A stretch of 64,000 nucleotides of DNA from an uncultured Pseudodesulfovibrio sp. (GTDB taxonomy: Bacteria; Desulfobacterota; Desulfovibrionia; Desulfovibrionales; Desulfovibrionaceae): contig NZ_OY776488.1 of assembly GCF_963675635.1 (NCBI RefSeq), positions 347,740-411,739 on the forward strand, in the 5' to 3' direction. The notes beneath the pieces were generated by a model. The model did not search any database and was not told where the DNA came from. It was given only the letters and a program-made list of their open reading frames with translations. The stretch's first letter is position 1; each line of letters opens with the position of its first letter. Below, piece after piece: positions 1-7,624 of this stretch. The translations under genes and the position numbers were made by a program.

Positions 1-1
1 C

Positions 2-163
2 GAAGACCGTGAAACCGGTCGCCCGCGCGGCTTTGGTTTTGTCGAGATGGATGACGATTCCGGTGCTCTGGAAGCTATCGAAGCTCTGGACGGCAAGGAT
101 TTCGGCGGCCGTAACATCAAGGTCAACGAAGCCAAACCTCGCGTGGAGCGTCCCCGCTGGTAG
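2..163 (+). CDS. RNA-binding protein with RRM domain (3' end only)
   Basis: This is the C-terminal part of an RNA recognition motif protein; the 5' end lies outside the window. The visible 53 codons hold the RNP1 octamer RGFGFVEM followed by the last helix and strand of an RRM (ALEAIEALDGKDFGGRNIKV) and a short basic tail ending in PRW. Single-RRM proteins of about 90 residues are common in Desulfovibrio and cyanobacteria and bind single-stranded RNA. A rho-independent terminator follows closely, so the gene ends its transcript here. Confidence 0.88.
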   Translation, partial: EDRETGRPRGFGFVEMDDDSGALEAIEALDGKDFGGRNIKVNEAKPRVERPRW

Positions 164-198
164 TTTTCCGCTTTCAAGCGTAAGCTAGGCTATGAAAG

Positions 199-235
199 CC
201 CGTCTCTCTTTAGGGAGGGACGGGTTCTTTTTTCC
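199..235 (+). terminator. Rho-independent terminator after the RRM gene
   Basis: A stem beginning CCCGTC and closing with GACGGG encloses a short inner helix and is followed directly by a T-rich run (TTCTTTTTTCC). It lies 35 nt after the RRM stop codon. Confidence 0.8.
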
Positions 236-276
236 GATTCTTTCAGGGTCGGATACACTTTTGTAAGGAGATCGAA

Positions 277-474
277 TTGGCAAAGCCCAATTACAAGTTC
301 GCGAAGCGTCAGAAGGAATTGGCAAAGAAAAAGAAGAAAGAAGAAAAAAAACAGCGTAAATTGTTCAAGGCGCAGGACGGGTTCGATCCTGCTGAAGATG
401 GCGATGAAAACGACGAAGTCGTTGAGGGTGCCGTCGAGGATGCCGCTGAAGAGAAGACGGAAGCTGCTTCCTAG
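277..474 (+). CDS. Small lysine-rich/acidic conserved protein
   Basis: A 65-residue protein that starts at TTG, supported by the Shine-Dalgarno sequence AAGGAG about 7 nt upstream; no ATG is available in frame. The first 30 residues are extremely basic (runs of Lys, KKKKKEEKKQRK) and the rest is strongly acidic (Asp/Glu and Ala), so it is probably disordered and could bind nucleic acid or ribosomes. I do not recognise a named family. It stands alone between the RRM gene and a cold-shock gene, which makes an RNA-related role plausible but unproven. Confidence 0.7.
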   Translation: MAKPNYKFAKRQKELAKKKKKEEKKQRKLFKAQDGFDPAEDGDENDEVVEGAVEDAAEEKTEAAS

Positions 475-567
475 CAGTTTTTAGTCCTTCCGGCACAAAG
501 CGCCAATCACGTTGCAAATATGCTGATCAATGGGTAATGTTTGTGCATCAACTCATGGGAGGCTGCT

Positions 568-798
568 GTGCGGTGTGAAGGCGAAGTGACTTGGTTCAAT
601 GAACAGAAGGGGTTCGGATTCATCACGAGTGAAGACGGACAGGATGTTTTTGTTCACTATACCGAAATTGTTCGCGATGGGTTTCAAACCCTGGAACCGG
701 GCGAACAAGTGACTTTCGGTCTTATCGACGAGGAAACCGGCCCCAAGGCGGTCGATGTCCACCTCAAGAACGACGGCCCCCCGTCGACATTGCTCTAA
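568..798 (+). CDS. Cold-shock domain protein (CspA family)
   Basis: A 76-residue single cold-shock domain that binds single-stranded nucleic acid. The RNP1-like motif KGFGFI and RNP2-like DVFVHY are both present after an opening G-E-V-T-W-F. The upstream in-frame TTG at 541 would add nine residues, but GTG at 568 is preceded by GGGAGG with a 5-nt spacer and gives the usual N-terminus, so I choose it. The C-terminus deviates somewhat from CspA (AVDVHLKN instead of AVNV). The gene converges with the MoeA-like gene, with only 2 nt between the stop codons. Confidence 0.85.
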   Translation: MRCEGEVTWFNEQKGFGFITSEDGQDVFVHYTEIVRDGFQTLEPGEQVTFGLIDEETGPKAVDVHLKNDGPPSTLL

Positions 799-800
799 AA

Positions 801-2756
801 CTATCCCAACCCGATGCCCGGCGTCATTTCAAGGCCGGTCAAATCCGTTTCATACCCGCCGAGATCTTTGATCTTTGCTTTGACCTCATCTGTGCGGATC
901 GTGGCTATGAGCGTCTGAATGCGTTCGTCGCTTATGGATGCCGTGGGAATGACTAGATCATATCGTTCATGGGCCAGCGGCACGAAGTCGAGGTCCAGCG
1001 CTTTTGCTGCGGCAAAGATACCCAGACCGCAGGATGCCGCGCCGGTCAGGACGTTCACAGCCACGGCCATGTGCGTGAATTCTTCGTTGTCATATCCATG
1101 AACATCACGCGGGTTGATGGCTGCTTCCTTGAGGTGGTGGTCCAGAAGAATTCTGGTCCCGGCTCCGCGCTGACGGTTGATGAAGATAATGTCCTCACGG
1201 GTCAGGTCTGTTACGCCACGGATACCGAGTGGGTTGCCCTTGCTTACAATGAGTCCCTGATGTCGGATGGCGAGGTTGACCACGGTCATAGGCATATCCG
1301 GCAGATAGCGGGCAATGAACGGGAAGTTGAAATCTCCAGTCGCCGGGTCGAACAGGTGCGCGCCAGCGAACAGGGCGGAGCCTGCCTTCAATGCAGTCAG
1401 GCCGCCCATGGACCCGGCATGGCTGGATACAAGGTGCATGGGAACGGCTAACCCCATAAGTTCGTTTGCGAGCAGGTCGAGTGTGTTGTCGTGGCTTCCT
1501 ACATGAACCAGAACCCTGTTCAGGTCGTCTTTTGGTACGAGCAGTTCAGCGTTCAGCGAATCCCCTTGTTCCACGCCTTCCACCTCTTCTGGGATATAGG
1601 CCACGGCCTGTGCCTTGGTCATGGTGGTAATCATGCCTGCGCCGCGAGCGAGCGGTGCCGCGACAATCTTGTTTCCGATTCGACCTGCGGCCAGCCGGAT
1701 GGCTTCGCGCATGCCTGCTTTCGACGGCGTTTTGCGAGCCAGTGTTATTTCAGCCATATGCCGTGCAGGCAAAGCCTTGCCCATGAGCCAATGGAGAATC
1801 GGGGCGAGAATTTTTTCATGACAGACGATGGCGGATACCGGATATCCCGGTGCGCCCACGAGCAAACGGCCCGGATAGCCACTGCGTTCATCTGTTACGG
1901 CGAGCAGGGTGGGTTTACCCGGCATGACCGAGATGCCGTGCACTAATACCGAGCCGATGGATTCGAAGACCTTTTTTGAGTAATCCTTGCTGCCTGCACT
2001 GGAACCGGCACCAACTATCACGACATGACACCCGCTTTCGAGGCCACCCATGACAGCTGTACGGAGTGTGTCCTCATTGTCAGGGACCGGCGATGACCAT
2101 GAAGCTTCAATACCCCATGAGTTCGCATAGGCTTTGAACACTTGAGAGTTTGATTCAATGACCTGTCCAGCCTGCGGTTCGGGTTTGTCCAGAAAATTGA
2201 GCACCTCATCGCCCGTTGGCAGAAATACAGCCTTGACCTTTTCCCTGACTTCTATCTCATAAATACCAGCCGAAAGCAGTGCTCCGATGTCAGAGGGTGT
2301 GAGTTCGCGGTTTTGCGGAATGAGCAGCTCAGTGGCAACAATGTCTTCACCTATGCGTCGGACGTGCTGCCAGGGGAAGGCCGGAGTGTCGACAAGAACC
2401 GTGACTTCATCTTTTTGCACGACGTTTTCGATCATGATGACCGCATTGGTTCCGTCAGGCATCGGGTTGCCTGTGTTCACGAATTGAAATTGATTCGGGT
2501 GACTCAGATGGACAGGTTTGTCATCTCGGGCGGCAAAGGTGGATTCCGCCTGAATGGCAATTCCGTCCATGGCAGCGGCGTGAAAAGTCGGGGAAGAGCA
2601 TCTGGCAAAAATCGGCCCGGCCGTTACCCGTCCGGCAGCTTCGTGCGTGGGTATTATTTCGTTTCCCATAAGGGCCGTCCGATCCAGTGCCCCCTTGGCA
2701 CGTTTGACAGCCACCTCGGGCGGAATCGTTTCCAAGTAAATATTTCGTTTCGTCAT
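801..2756 (-). CDS. MoeA-like molybdopterin molybdenumtransferase fused to a substrate-binding-like domain
   Basis: A 651-residue protein. Residues about 1-410 match MoeA, which inserts molybdate into adenylylated molybdopterin: the linker AAMDGIA near the N-terminus and a molybdopterin-binding core with GAGSSAGSKDY, MPGKPTLLA and GAPGYPVSA are visible. Residues about 415-651 form a periplasmic-binding-protein-like domain without a signal peptide (GNPLGIRG, FINRQRGAGTR, GYDNEEFTHMAVA), the type found fused to MoeA or to ModE-like proteins and thought to sense molybdate or tungstate. ATG at 2756 has AAGGAG upstream. It probably supports molybdo- or tungsto-enzymes such as formate dehydrogenase. 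MoeA alone is about 400 residues, so the extra domain is real and not read-through. Confidence 0.85.
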   Translation of the reverse strand: MTKRNIYLETIPPEVAVKRAKGALDRTALMGNEIIPTHEAAGRVTAGPIFARCSSPTFHAAAMDGIAIQAESTFAARDDKPVHLSHPNQFQFVNTGNPMPDGTNAVIMIENVVQKDEVTVLVDTPAFPWQHVRRIGEDIVATELLIPQNRELTPSDIGALLSAGIYEIEVREKVKAVFLPTGDEVLNFLDKPEPQAGQVIESNSQVFKAYANSWGIEASWSSPVPDNEDTLRTAVMGGLESGCHVVIVGAGSSAGSKDYSKKVFESIGSVLVHGISVMPGKPTLLAVTDERSGYPGRLLVGAPGYPVSAIVCHEKILAPILHWLMGKALPARHMAEITLARKTPSKAGMREAIRLAAGRIGNKIVAAPLARGAGMITTMTKAQAVAYIPEEVEGVEQGDSLNAELLVPKDDLNRVLVHVGSHDNTLDLLANELMGLAVPMHLVSSHAGSMGGLTALKAGSALFAGAHLFDPATGDFNFPFIARYLPDMPMTVVNLAIRHQGLIVSKGNPLGIRGVTDLTREDIIFINRQRGAGTRILLDHHLKEAAINPRDVHGYDNEEFTHMAVAVNVLTGAASCGLGIFAAAKALDLDFVPLAHERYDLVIPTASISDERIQTLIATIRTDEVKAKIKDLGGYETDLTGLEMTPGIGLG

Positions 2757-2954
2757 TCTCGATAACTCCTTGCATCAACCCGGAACACTTCCCTCAAAGA
2801 TCCCGAATAATACCGCCCTGTATTTGACCGGCAACAACACAAATCGCATAAAAAAGTTCAGGAAAGAGAAGGGGCGGGCGGCTGGTGAAAGAGGAAAAAC
2901 TCCCTTTTTGAAGGGGCCATCTCTTCCCCCAGTCGCCGGAGGCATCCCCATTGT

Positions 2955-4157
2955 TTAATCGTGCTGGAACTGACCGTCTTTGTAGATGACGAGTTCTTCG
3001 CCGCCTTTGAGAGTGGCTGTGACCGTTTTCTGTTCGGTATTGACCAGATCCCAATGCAAAGCGGAATCGTTGAATCCAAATTCCTTTTTCTTTGCTTCAT
3101 CCAGAGTGGATTGGTCACCTGCATACGTGTCTGCGTAGGATGCGCCCACCGCGACGTGGCAGTTGCCCTGGTCTCCGCCAAAGTTCTCATCAAACAGCGT
3201 GTTCGCCATGAACGCACTGATCTTGGAGAACCGACGGTCAGTCAGGGAAAATTCGCCGAGTCGGTTGGCTCCTTCGTCCAGGGTCAACTGCTTGGCGACG
3301 AATTCACCGCCGGTTTTGGCTTCGGTCTTGACTGCAATGCCTTTCTCGAAGGTCAGCTTGACGCCTTCCACGAAGTTGCCGGAACGGAACGAGGGCTGGT
3401 CTGCATAGTAAATGCCTTCGGTGCCGCGCCAGTCCGGGGAAAGGAAAATTTCGAAAGAGGGGATATTGTGACCGGATACGCCGAGCCAGCGGCGCTCTTT
3501 ACCCGGCACCACGATGAGGTCCGTGTTCTTGCTTTTGACATTGACGTGTTCAATGTCAAGGCTGTTGAGCCATCCCTTGACCTTTTCGGCCTGCTCAAAG
3601 ATTTCTTCCCATCTGGCAGGTGGATTCTCGTCGTCGAGGAAGCAAGCCTTGACCACCTGGGCTTTGAATTCGTCCATGGACAATCCTGCGGCCTCGGCCA
3701 GAGCCTTGGTCGGGTAGATGCAGAGCGTCCAGCCAAAATCGCCGGTCTGCTCACGTTTTTCCATGATGTCGCGCATGAATTTACGAGCTACGGCGGCCTG
3801 ACCGATTCGTTTGGGGTCCACGTTCTGGAGGTGTGTCAGCGAAGACGGAGCAATAAGCGAAATCAGTCCGTTCAGGTTGCCGACGAATTCCCTGTCTCCG
3901 GCGGGGATGCCTGTAAGCTGGGCTTCGGTCCCCTTGCCATAAAAGGACAACTCCATGTTGGAGGTCATATTCTGGCGCGGAACGGGGTTGATGCCTTTTT
4001 CCATGAGAAGGTCGAACATGGTCTCAGCCAGGGGCAGGGCTTCGGTGTCGAAACGAAGCAGCACGAAATCACCCGGCTGGTACGGCTCTGTGCGAGCGGT
4101 TGAAAGACCCCACCACAGGGTTTCTGCGTACTTTCTGAGTTCTTTTTGCGTAAACAT
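2955..4157 (-). CDS. M29-family aminopeptidase
   Basis: A 400-residue cytosolic metallo-aminopeptidase of the thermophilic aminopeptidase family (AmpS/PepS), which removes N-terminal residues using two divalent metals. Family signatures include VKSKNTDLIVVPG, GHNIPSFEIFLSPD, the metal-binding GGDQGNCHVAVGASY segment and a His-Trp-Asp near the C-terminus (SALHWDLV). An upstream ATG at 4211 would add 18 residues of poor character; ATG 4157 has AAGGAT upstream and gives the family N-terminus (FTQKELRKYAETL). It stands alone between the MoeA fusion and a long upstream region. Confidence 0.88.
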   Translation of the reverse strand: MFTQKELRKYAETLWWGLSTARTEPYQPGDFVLLRFDTEALPLAETMFDLLMEKGINPVPRQNMTSNMELSFYGKGTEAQLTGIPAGDREFVGNLNGLISLIAPSSLTHLQNVDPKRIGQAAVARKFMRDIMEKREQTGDFGWTLCIYPTKALAEAAGLSMDEFKAQVVKACFLDDENPPARWEEIFEQAEKVKGWLNSLDIEHVNVKSKNTDLIVVPGKERRWLGVSGHNIPSFEIFLSPDWRGTEGIYYADQPSFRSGNFVEGVKLTFEKGIAVKTEAKTGGEFVAKQLTLDEGANRLGEFSLTDRRFSKISAFMANTLFDENFGGDQGNCHVAVGASYADTYAGDQSTLDEAKKKEFGFNDSALHWDLVNTEQKTVTATLKGGEELVIYKDGQFQHD

Positions 4158-4282
4158 ATATATCCTTTTTCGTTTGACGGTGATGTGCTTTTGTTGGTGA
4201 AGGATAAACAAGTATGAAGAGTATCACAACCTTATTGAACTCTCAGTAGATTTGATACTCATCTGAAAAGCGGTTTCATGTC

Positions 4283-4309
4283 TTGACACAGGGCGACCTT
4301 GGTTATATC
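4283..4309 (+). promoter_or_regulatory. Candidate sigma-70 promoter for the ferredoxin gene
   Basis: A perfect -35 TTGACA at 4283-4288 is followed after 15 nt by TATATC. The spacer is short, so this is tentative. The ferredoxin start lies about 120 nt downstream. Confidence 0.35.
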
Positions 4310-4439
4310 AGCAATTCGTGTCCGGCTTTTTTGACCGGATAAAAAATGAATGAGTGTGTTGATGACCGTTTTGCATGGCTGACGACACACAAGAACAGGC
4401 CCGCAAAATGGGCGTCCCAAATTATTTCTGGAGGAAAAA

Positions 4440-4628
4440 ATGGGCTACACTATCACTATCGACACTGACAAATGCACCGGCGACGGCGAATGCGTGGACG
4501 TTTGCCCCGTAGAAGTTTACGAGCTTCAGGACGGCAAAGCCGTTGCAGTCAACGAAGACGAATGTCTCGGTTGTGAGTCCTGCGTCGAGGTTTGTGAATC
4601 CGACGCTATCACCATCGAAGAAAACTAG
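4440..4628 (+). CDS. Ferredoxin of the D. africanus Fd III type ([3Fe-4S]/[4Fe-4S] + [4Fe-4S])
   Basis: A 62-residue two-cluster ferredoxin, a soluble low-potential electron carrier. The first cluster motif is C12-x2-D15-x2-C18-x3-C22-P, with Asp15 where a Cys would normally stand; the second is the complete C42-x2-C45-x2-C48-x3-C52. The Asp replacement is the hallmark of D. africanus ferredoxin III, in which the first cluster is isolated as [3Fe-4S] and reversibly takes up a fourth metal. SD GGAGG precedes the ATG by 6 nt. It is monocistronic and probably highly expressed. Confidence 0.95.
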   Translation: MGYTITIDTDKCTGDGECVDVCPVEVYELQDGKAVAVNEDECLGCESCVEVCESDAITIEEN

Positions 4629-4873
4629 TCTTTATTGTTCCGAATATGGTTCGGGAGCGGCAGCTTTTGCTGTTGCTCCCTTCCATTATATTCCATTAGG
4701 CATGTCATGCCGTCTCATCGCCTTCGGGCGTCTTTTTTTATCTTCCGGGCCTGCTGTATTGTTTTTCTTCCCTCGGCACGGTTGACGGCCTCAATTCACG
4801 ACTTAACTAACTGGACACTATACCGCTACGGTCCACCAACGACTTGTGCAGATCTGACGAGGAGCATACTAGA

Positions 4874-5710
4874 ATGGCGCTTGATTTTACCGAGTATTTC
4901 GAAAAGTACGAAGCCGTCGTGGCCGAGGTTGATGCCGTTTTCAAGAAATTCGAAAACGAGATGGGCGACCTGGTCAAATGCGGCAAAGGGTGTAGCGACT
5001 GTTGTTACGCCCTGTTTGATGTCACACTGGTTGAGGCCATGTACATCAACGCTAAATTCAACGAAAAATTTTCCGGCCTTGAACGATCTGTCATTCTGAC
5101 GCGTGCCGACAAGGCCGACCGCCAGATTCACAAGCTCAAACGAAAGGTCTACAAAGCAAGTCAGGCGGGACAGCCTACCAACGACATCCTCTTGGAAGTT
5201 GCCAAGGCTCGAGTTCGGTGTCCCATGCTGGACGACAATGACTTGTGTTCCATTTACGAGAATCGTCCCCTTACCTGTAGACTGTATGGTGTGCCTACCT
5301 CCATTGGCGGCGTGGCGCATACCTGCAACAAGACAGGGTTCAAGGGCGGCGAAAAGTACCCCACAGTCAACATGGACATCGTTCTCGACAAACTGCTCGG
5401 CATCGGTAAGGAGTTGCAGGAGGGCATTGGTAGCCGATTCAAGGAATTGAGTGAAATGTTGCTGCCGTTGTCCATGGCTCTGGTGACAGACTATGACGAG
5501 CAGTATCTGGGCGTTGGCGAGAGAGTCAATCTGACTGTCCCCAAGGCGCGGGTCGACGAATTGGAGCAGGCTGCACCCAAAGCCGCACCTGAAGAAATCG
5601 TCGCTCCTGATGCTCCCAAGTCCGAAGCGTGTTCAACCTGTACCCAGTCCAAGTCCGCGTGCGAGAGTTGTGGTGAAACCATAGTTCTCGGTGGCGGCGG
5701 GAAGGAATAA
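4874..5710 (+). CDS. YkgJ-family cysteine-cluster protein
   Basis: A 278-residue protein with the cysteine-cluster fold of the YkgJ/UPF0153 type, predicted to bind zinc or an iron-sulfur centre. Visible clusters are C-x3-C-x2-CC near residue 37 (CGKGCSDCC) and, after about 90 residues, RCPMLDDNDLCSIYENRP with TCRLYG. The C-terminal 60 residues are Ala/Pro-rich and end in a further Cys motif (CSTC, ACESC) that the family usually lacks. ATG 4874 has GAGGAG upstream; a longer reading from 4844 is out of character. It overlaps the next start by one base (TAATG), so it heads a translationally coupled four-gene run. Confidence 0.8.
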   Translation: MALDFTEYFEKYEAVVAEVDAVFKKFENEMGDLVKCGKGCSDCCYALFDVTLVEAMYINAKFNEKFSGLERSVILTRADKADRQIHKLKRKVYKASQAGQPTNDILLEVAKARVRCPMLDDNDLCSIYENRPLTCRLYGVPTSIGGVAHTCNKTGFKGGEKYPTVNMDIVLDKLLGIGKELQEGIGSRFKELSEMLLPLSMALVTDYDEQYLGVGERVNLTVPKARVDELEQAAPKAAPEEIVAPDAPKSEACSTCTQSKSACESCGETIVLGGGGKE

Positions 5711-6075
5711 TGACCAAGACGCTTAATTATGAGGAAATGTCCGATACGGACATCGAAGCCCGCAAGAAGTTCATGTATGAAAAGATGTCGCCAAGACGTC
5801 GCAAGTTCGTGGACCGTATGGGATATGAAAATTGGGATCCCTTTGCAGCTCCGTTCGATCCCATTGATATCCGTCAGGACAAGACCGGATACACTTCAGC
5901 TGACCTTTCCATGCTTTTTATTCGGGAATCAGGGAAGCACGGAAATCAGGAGTATATCGATCAGGTCAATGAATTCAACGTCATGATGGTCATGAACTTT
6001 GAGAAAGTCCGCCCGATTTATGATTTCTGTCTCTGGTATGCGGAGCACTGTAAAAAACACGGCCTTGTGCCATAA
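5710..6075 (+). CDS. Conserved protein of unknown function
   Basis: A 121-residue soluble protein, coupled by a one-base overlap to the YkgJ-type gene. It is acidic/basic mixed, with MSPRRRKFVDRMGYENWDPF near residue 25 and an aromatic C-terminal helix. There is no signal peptide, membrane segment or cysteine cluster. I do not recognise a named domain; the tight arrangement with the upstream cysteine-cluster gene and downstream TPR gene suggests they act together. Confidence 0.75.
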   Translation: MTKTLNYEEMSDTDIEARKKFMYEKMSPRRRKFVDRMGYENWDPFAAPFDPIDIRQDKTGYTSADLSMLFIRESGKHGNQEYIDQVNEFNVMMVMNFEKVRPIYDFCLWYAEHCKKHGLVP

Positions 6076-6090
6076 GAAGGATACTACGCC

Positions 6091-6714
6091 ATGGAAAAAT
6101 TCAATAATCTTGACGAGTACATTGCCGATCTCAAGGCCAAGCTGGAAGCCAATCCCACTTGCGGCAACACCCATTATAATCTTGGGGTAGCCTATCTGTC
6201 CCGTCGGGACTTCATGGAGGCTGAGCGTGAGTTTCTCGACGCTATTGCCCATTCCCCGCGCATGGCTGAAGGCTACGTGCAGCTCGGTGGTATAGCCTTG
6301 CAGCGCGATGACATGGAATCCTGTCTGAATTACAATATTCAGGCCACCCAGCAGCGTCCGTTTTTTGCCGTGCCCTGGGGCAATATCGGATTCATCCTCA
6401 TGCAGCAGGGAGATTTGGACAAAGCGCACAAGGCTTTGAAAAAAGCACTCAAACTTGATCCCGAGTTCGCTCAGGCTCAGGCTACCATGTCTTCCTTGTT
6501 CATCGCCATGGGTGATTATGAAGAAGCTGACAAACTGCTCAAGAAGATCTTGGAAAAGCAGACCCATTTCGGTCCTGCCTGGAATAACAAGGCCATTGTG
6601 GACGCTCATTTCGGTAAATGGGATGATGCAGCCAAATGCATTGTAAAGGCCGAAGAATCCGGCTTTGAAGTTCCGGAAGCCTTCAAGGCGGAAGTTGCTG
6701 AAAATAATAAATAG
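6091..6714 (+). CDS. Tetratricopeptide-repeat protein
   Basis: A 207-residue protein made of about five TPR units (for example THYNLGVAYLSRRDFMEAE, VPWGNIGFILMQQGDLDKA, AQATMSSLFIAMGDYEEAD, AWNNKAIVDAHFGKWDDA), which form a protein-binding superhelix. It has no signal peptide, so it acts in the cytoplasm. It lies 15 nt after the preceding gene and continues the same operon. The partner is not identifiable from sequence. Confidence 0.85.
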   Translation: MEKFNNLDEYIADLKAKLEANPTCGNTHYNLGVAYLSRRDFMEAEREFLDAIAHSPRMAEGYVQLGGIALQRDDMESCLNYNIQATQQRPFFAVPWGNIGFILMQQGDLDKAHKALKKALKLDPEFAQAQATMSSLFIAMGDYEEADKLLKKILEKQTHFGPAWNNKAIVDAHFGKWDDAAKCIVKAEESGFEVPEAFKAEVAENNK

Positions 6715-6802
6715 GAATTATTCCTGTTGCCTGCATCAAAAAGATGATTATATACAGGGGACCGTTGAATTGACGGTCCCCTTTTTCTTTGCAGGAGATA
6801 CT

Positions 6803-7492
6803 ATGTCAAAGTTTCGCAATACCAAGAAAACTGTTCGTGAAATACTCATAGATGATAATTGGCAGGAGCGTCTGGTTGAGTTGGACGACTTCCGTCCAGG
6901 AGAGTTGATGCCGCCGTTGCTGAGCCTGCGACTTGATCGCGATGAAGCGGTTCGCTGGCACACAGTTCCGGCATTTGGCAGGGCGGCGTCTCGTATGGCT
7001 GACGCTTCTATGGAAAAGATGCGCACCCTCATGAGGACGCTCATGTGGTATATGAACGAAGAATCCGGTAATCTGGGATGGGGGATTCCGCATTTCATGG
7101 CTGAGGCCATGGTGCAGAATGAAAAGATTGCCAATGAGTTCCATAAGATTCTGGCCTCATATATTTTCTGTGATGCCGAATGTGACGGAAATTTCCTGGA
7201 CCACCCGGAGTTGCGACGTGATGTTTACTGGGGCTTGGCTCGACTGGCCAGTGTACGCCCTGAACTGGTTTCCCATGGTGAGCGTTTTCTGATTGTCGGT
7301 CTTGATGATGCAGATGCCTATAATCGAGGGTATGCAGCCTGGGTGCTCGGTCTGATTAAGGCCAACGTGGCTACAGGGAAGCTGGAAAGCCTCAAGAATG
7401 ACGAAGCCGAGCTAAGGACATTCAAAGACGGCGTGATAAAGGATATGACTGTGGGGGCCATGGCGCGCGAGGCGCTGACTTGTATGGAATAG
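6803..7492 (+). CDS. Conserved protein, HEAT-like helical repeats
   Basis: A 229-residue all-helical protein. A longer ORF begins inside the TPR gene, but ATG 6803 has GCAGGAG upstream and begins MSKFRNTKKTVREIL, so I use it. The middle (LPPLLSLRLDRDEAVRWHTV-like segment and RDVYWGLARLA, YAAWVLGLIKA) resembles HEAT/PBS-type repeats, as in phycobilisome-lyase-like scaffold proteins. It is the last gene of the YkgJ-unknown-TPR run and is followed by a strong terminator. Function unknown. Confidence 0.7.
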   Translation: MSKFRNTKKTVREILIDDNWQERLVELDDFRPGELMPPLLSLRLDRDEAVRWHTVPAFGRAASRMADASMEKMRTLMRTLMWYMNEESGNLGWGIPHFMAEAMVQNEKIANEFHKILASYIFCDAECDGNFLDHPELRRDVYWGLARLASVRPELVSHGERFLIVGLDDADAYNRGYAAWVLGLIKANVATGKLESLKNDEAELRTFKDGVIKDMTVGAMAREALTCME

Positions 7493-7511
7493 CTGACAGA
7501 TGAATTGAAAT

Positions 7512-7550
7512 GAAAAGGCCCGGTCCGCGTACGCGGACCGGGCCTTTTTG
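7512..7550. terminator. Strong bidirectional terminator
   Basis: A perfect inverted repeat (AAAAGGCCCGGTCCGCG and its complement around a two-base centre) with A and T runs on either side. It separates two convergent genes and can serve both. Confidence 0.9.
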
Positions 7551-7624
7551 CTGGAATCTCCTGATGGTGTCCGCCGGTTTCACCGTACTATGGATAACCG
7601 GCATGAGGGGCGGCAGGTCGGTGT

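Noticed and set aside
2961-4103. A 380-codon plus-strand frame over the aminopeptidase gene
   Set aside because: Mirror image of the M29 gene, with no family similarity or start signal.
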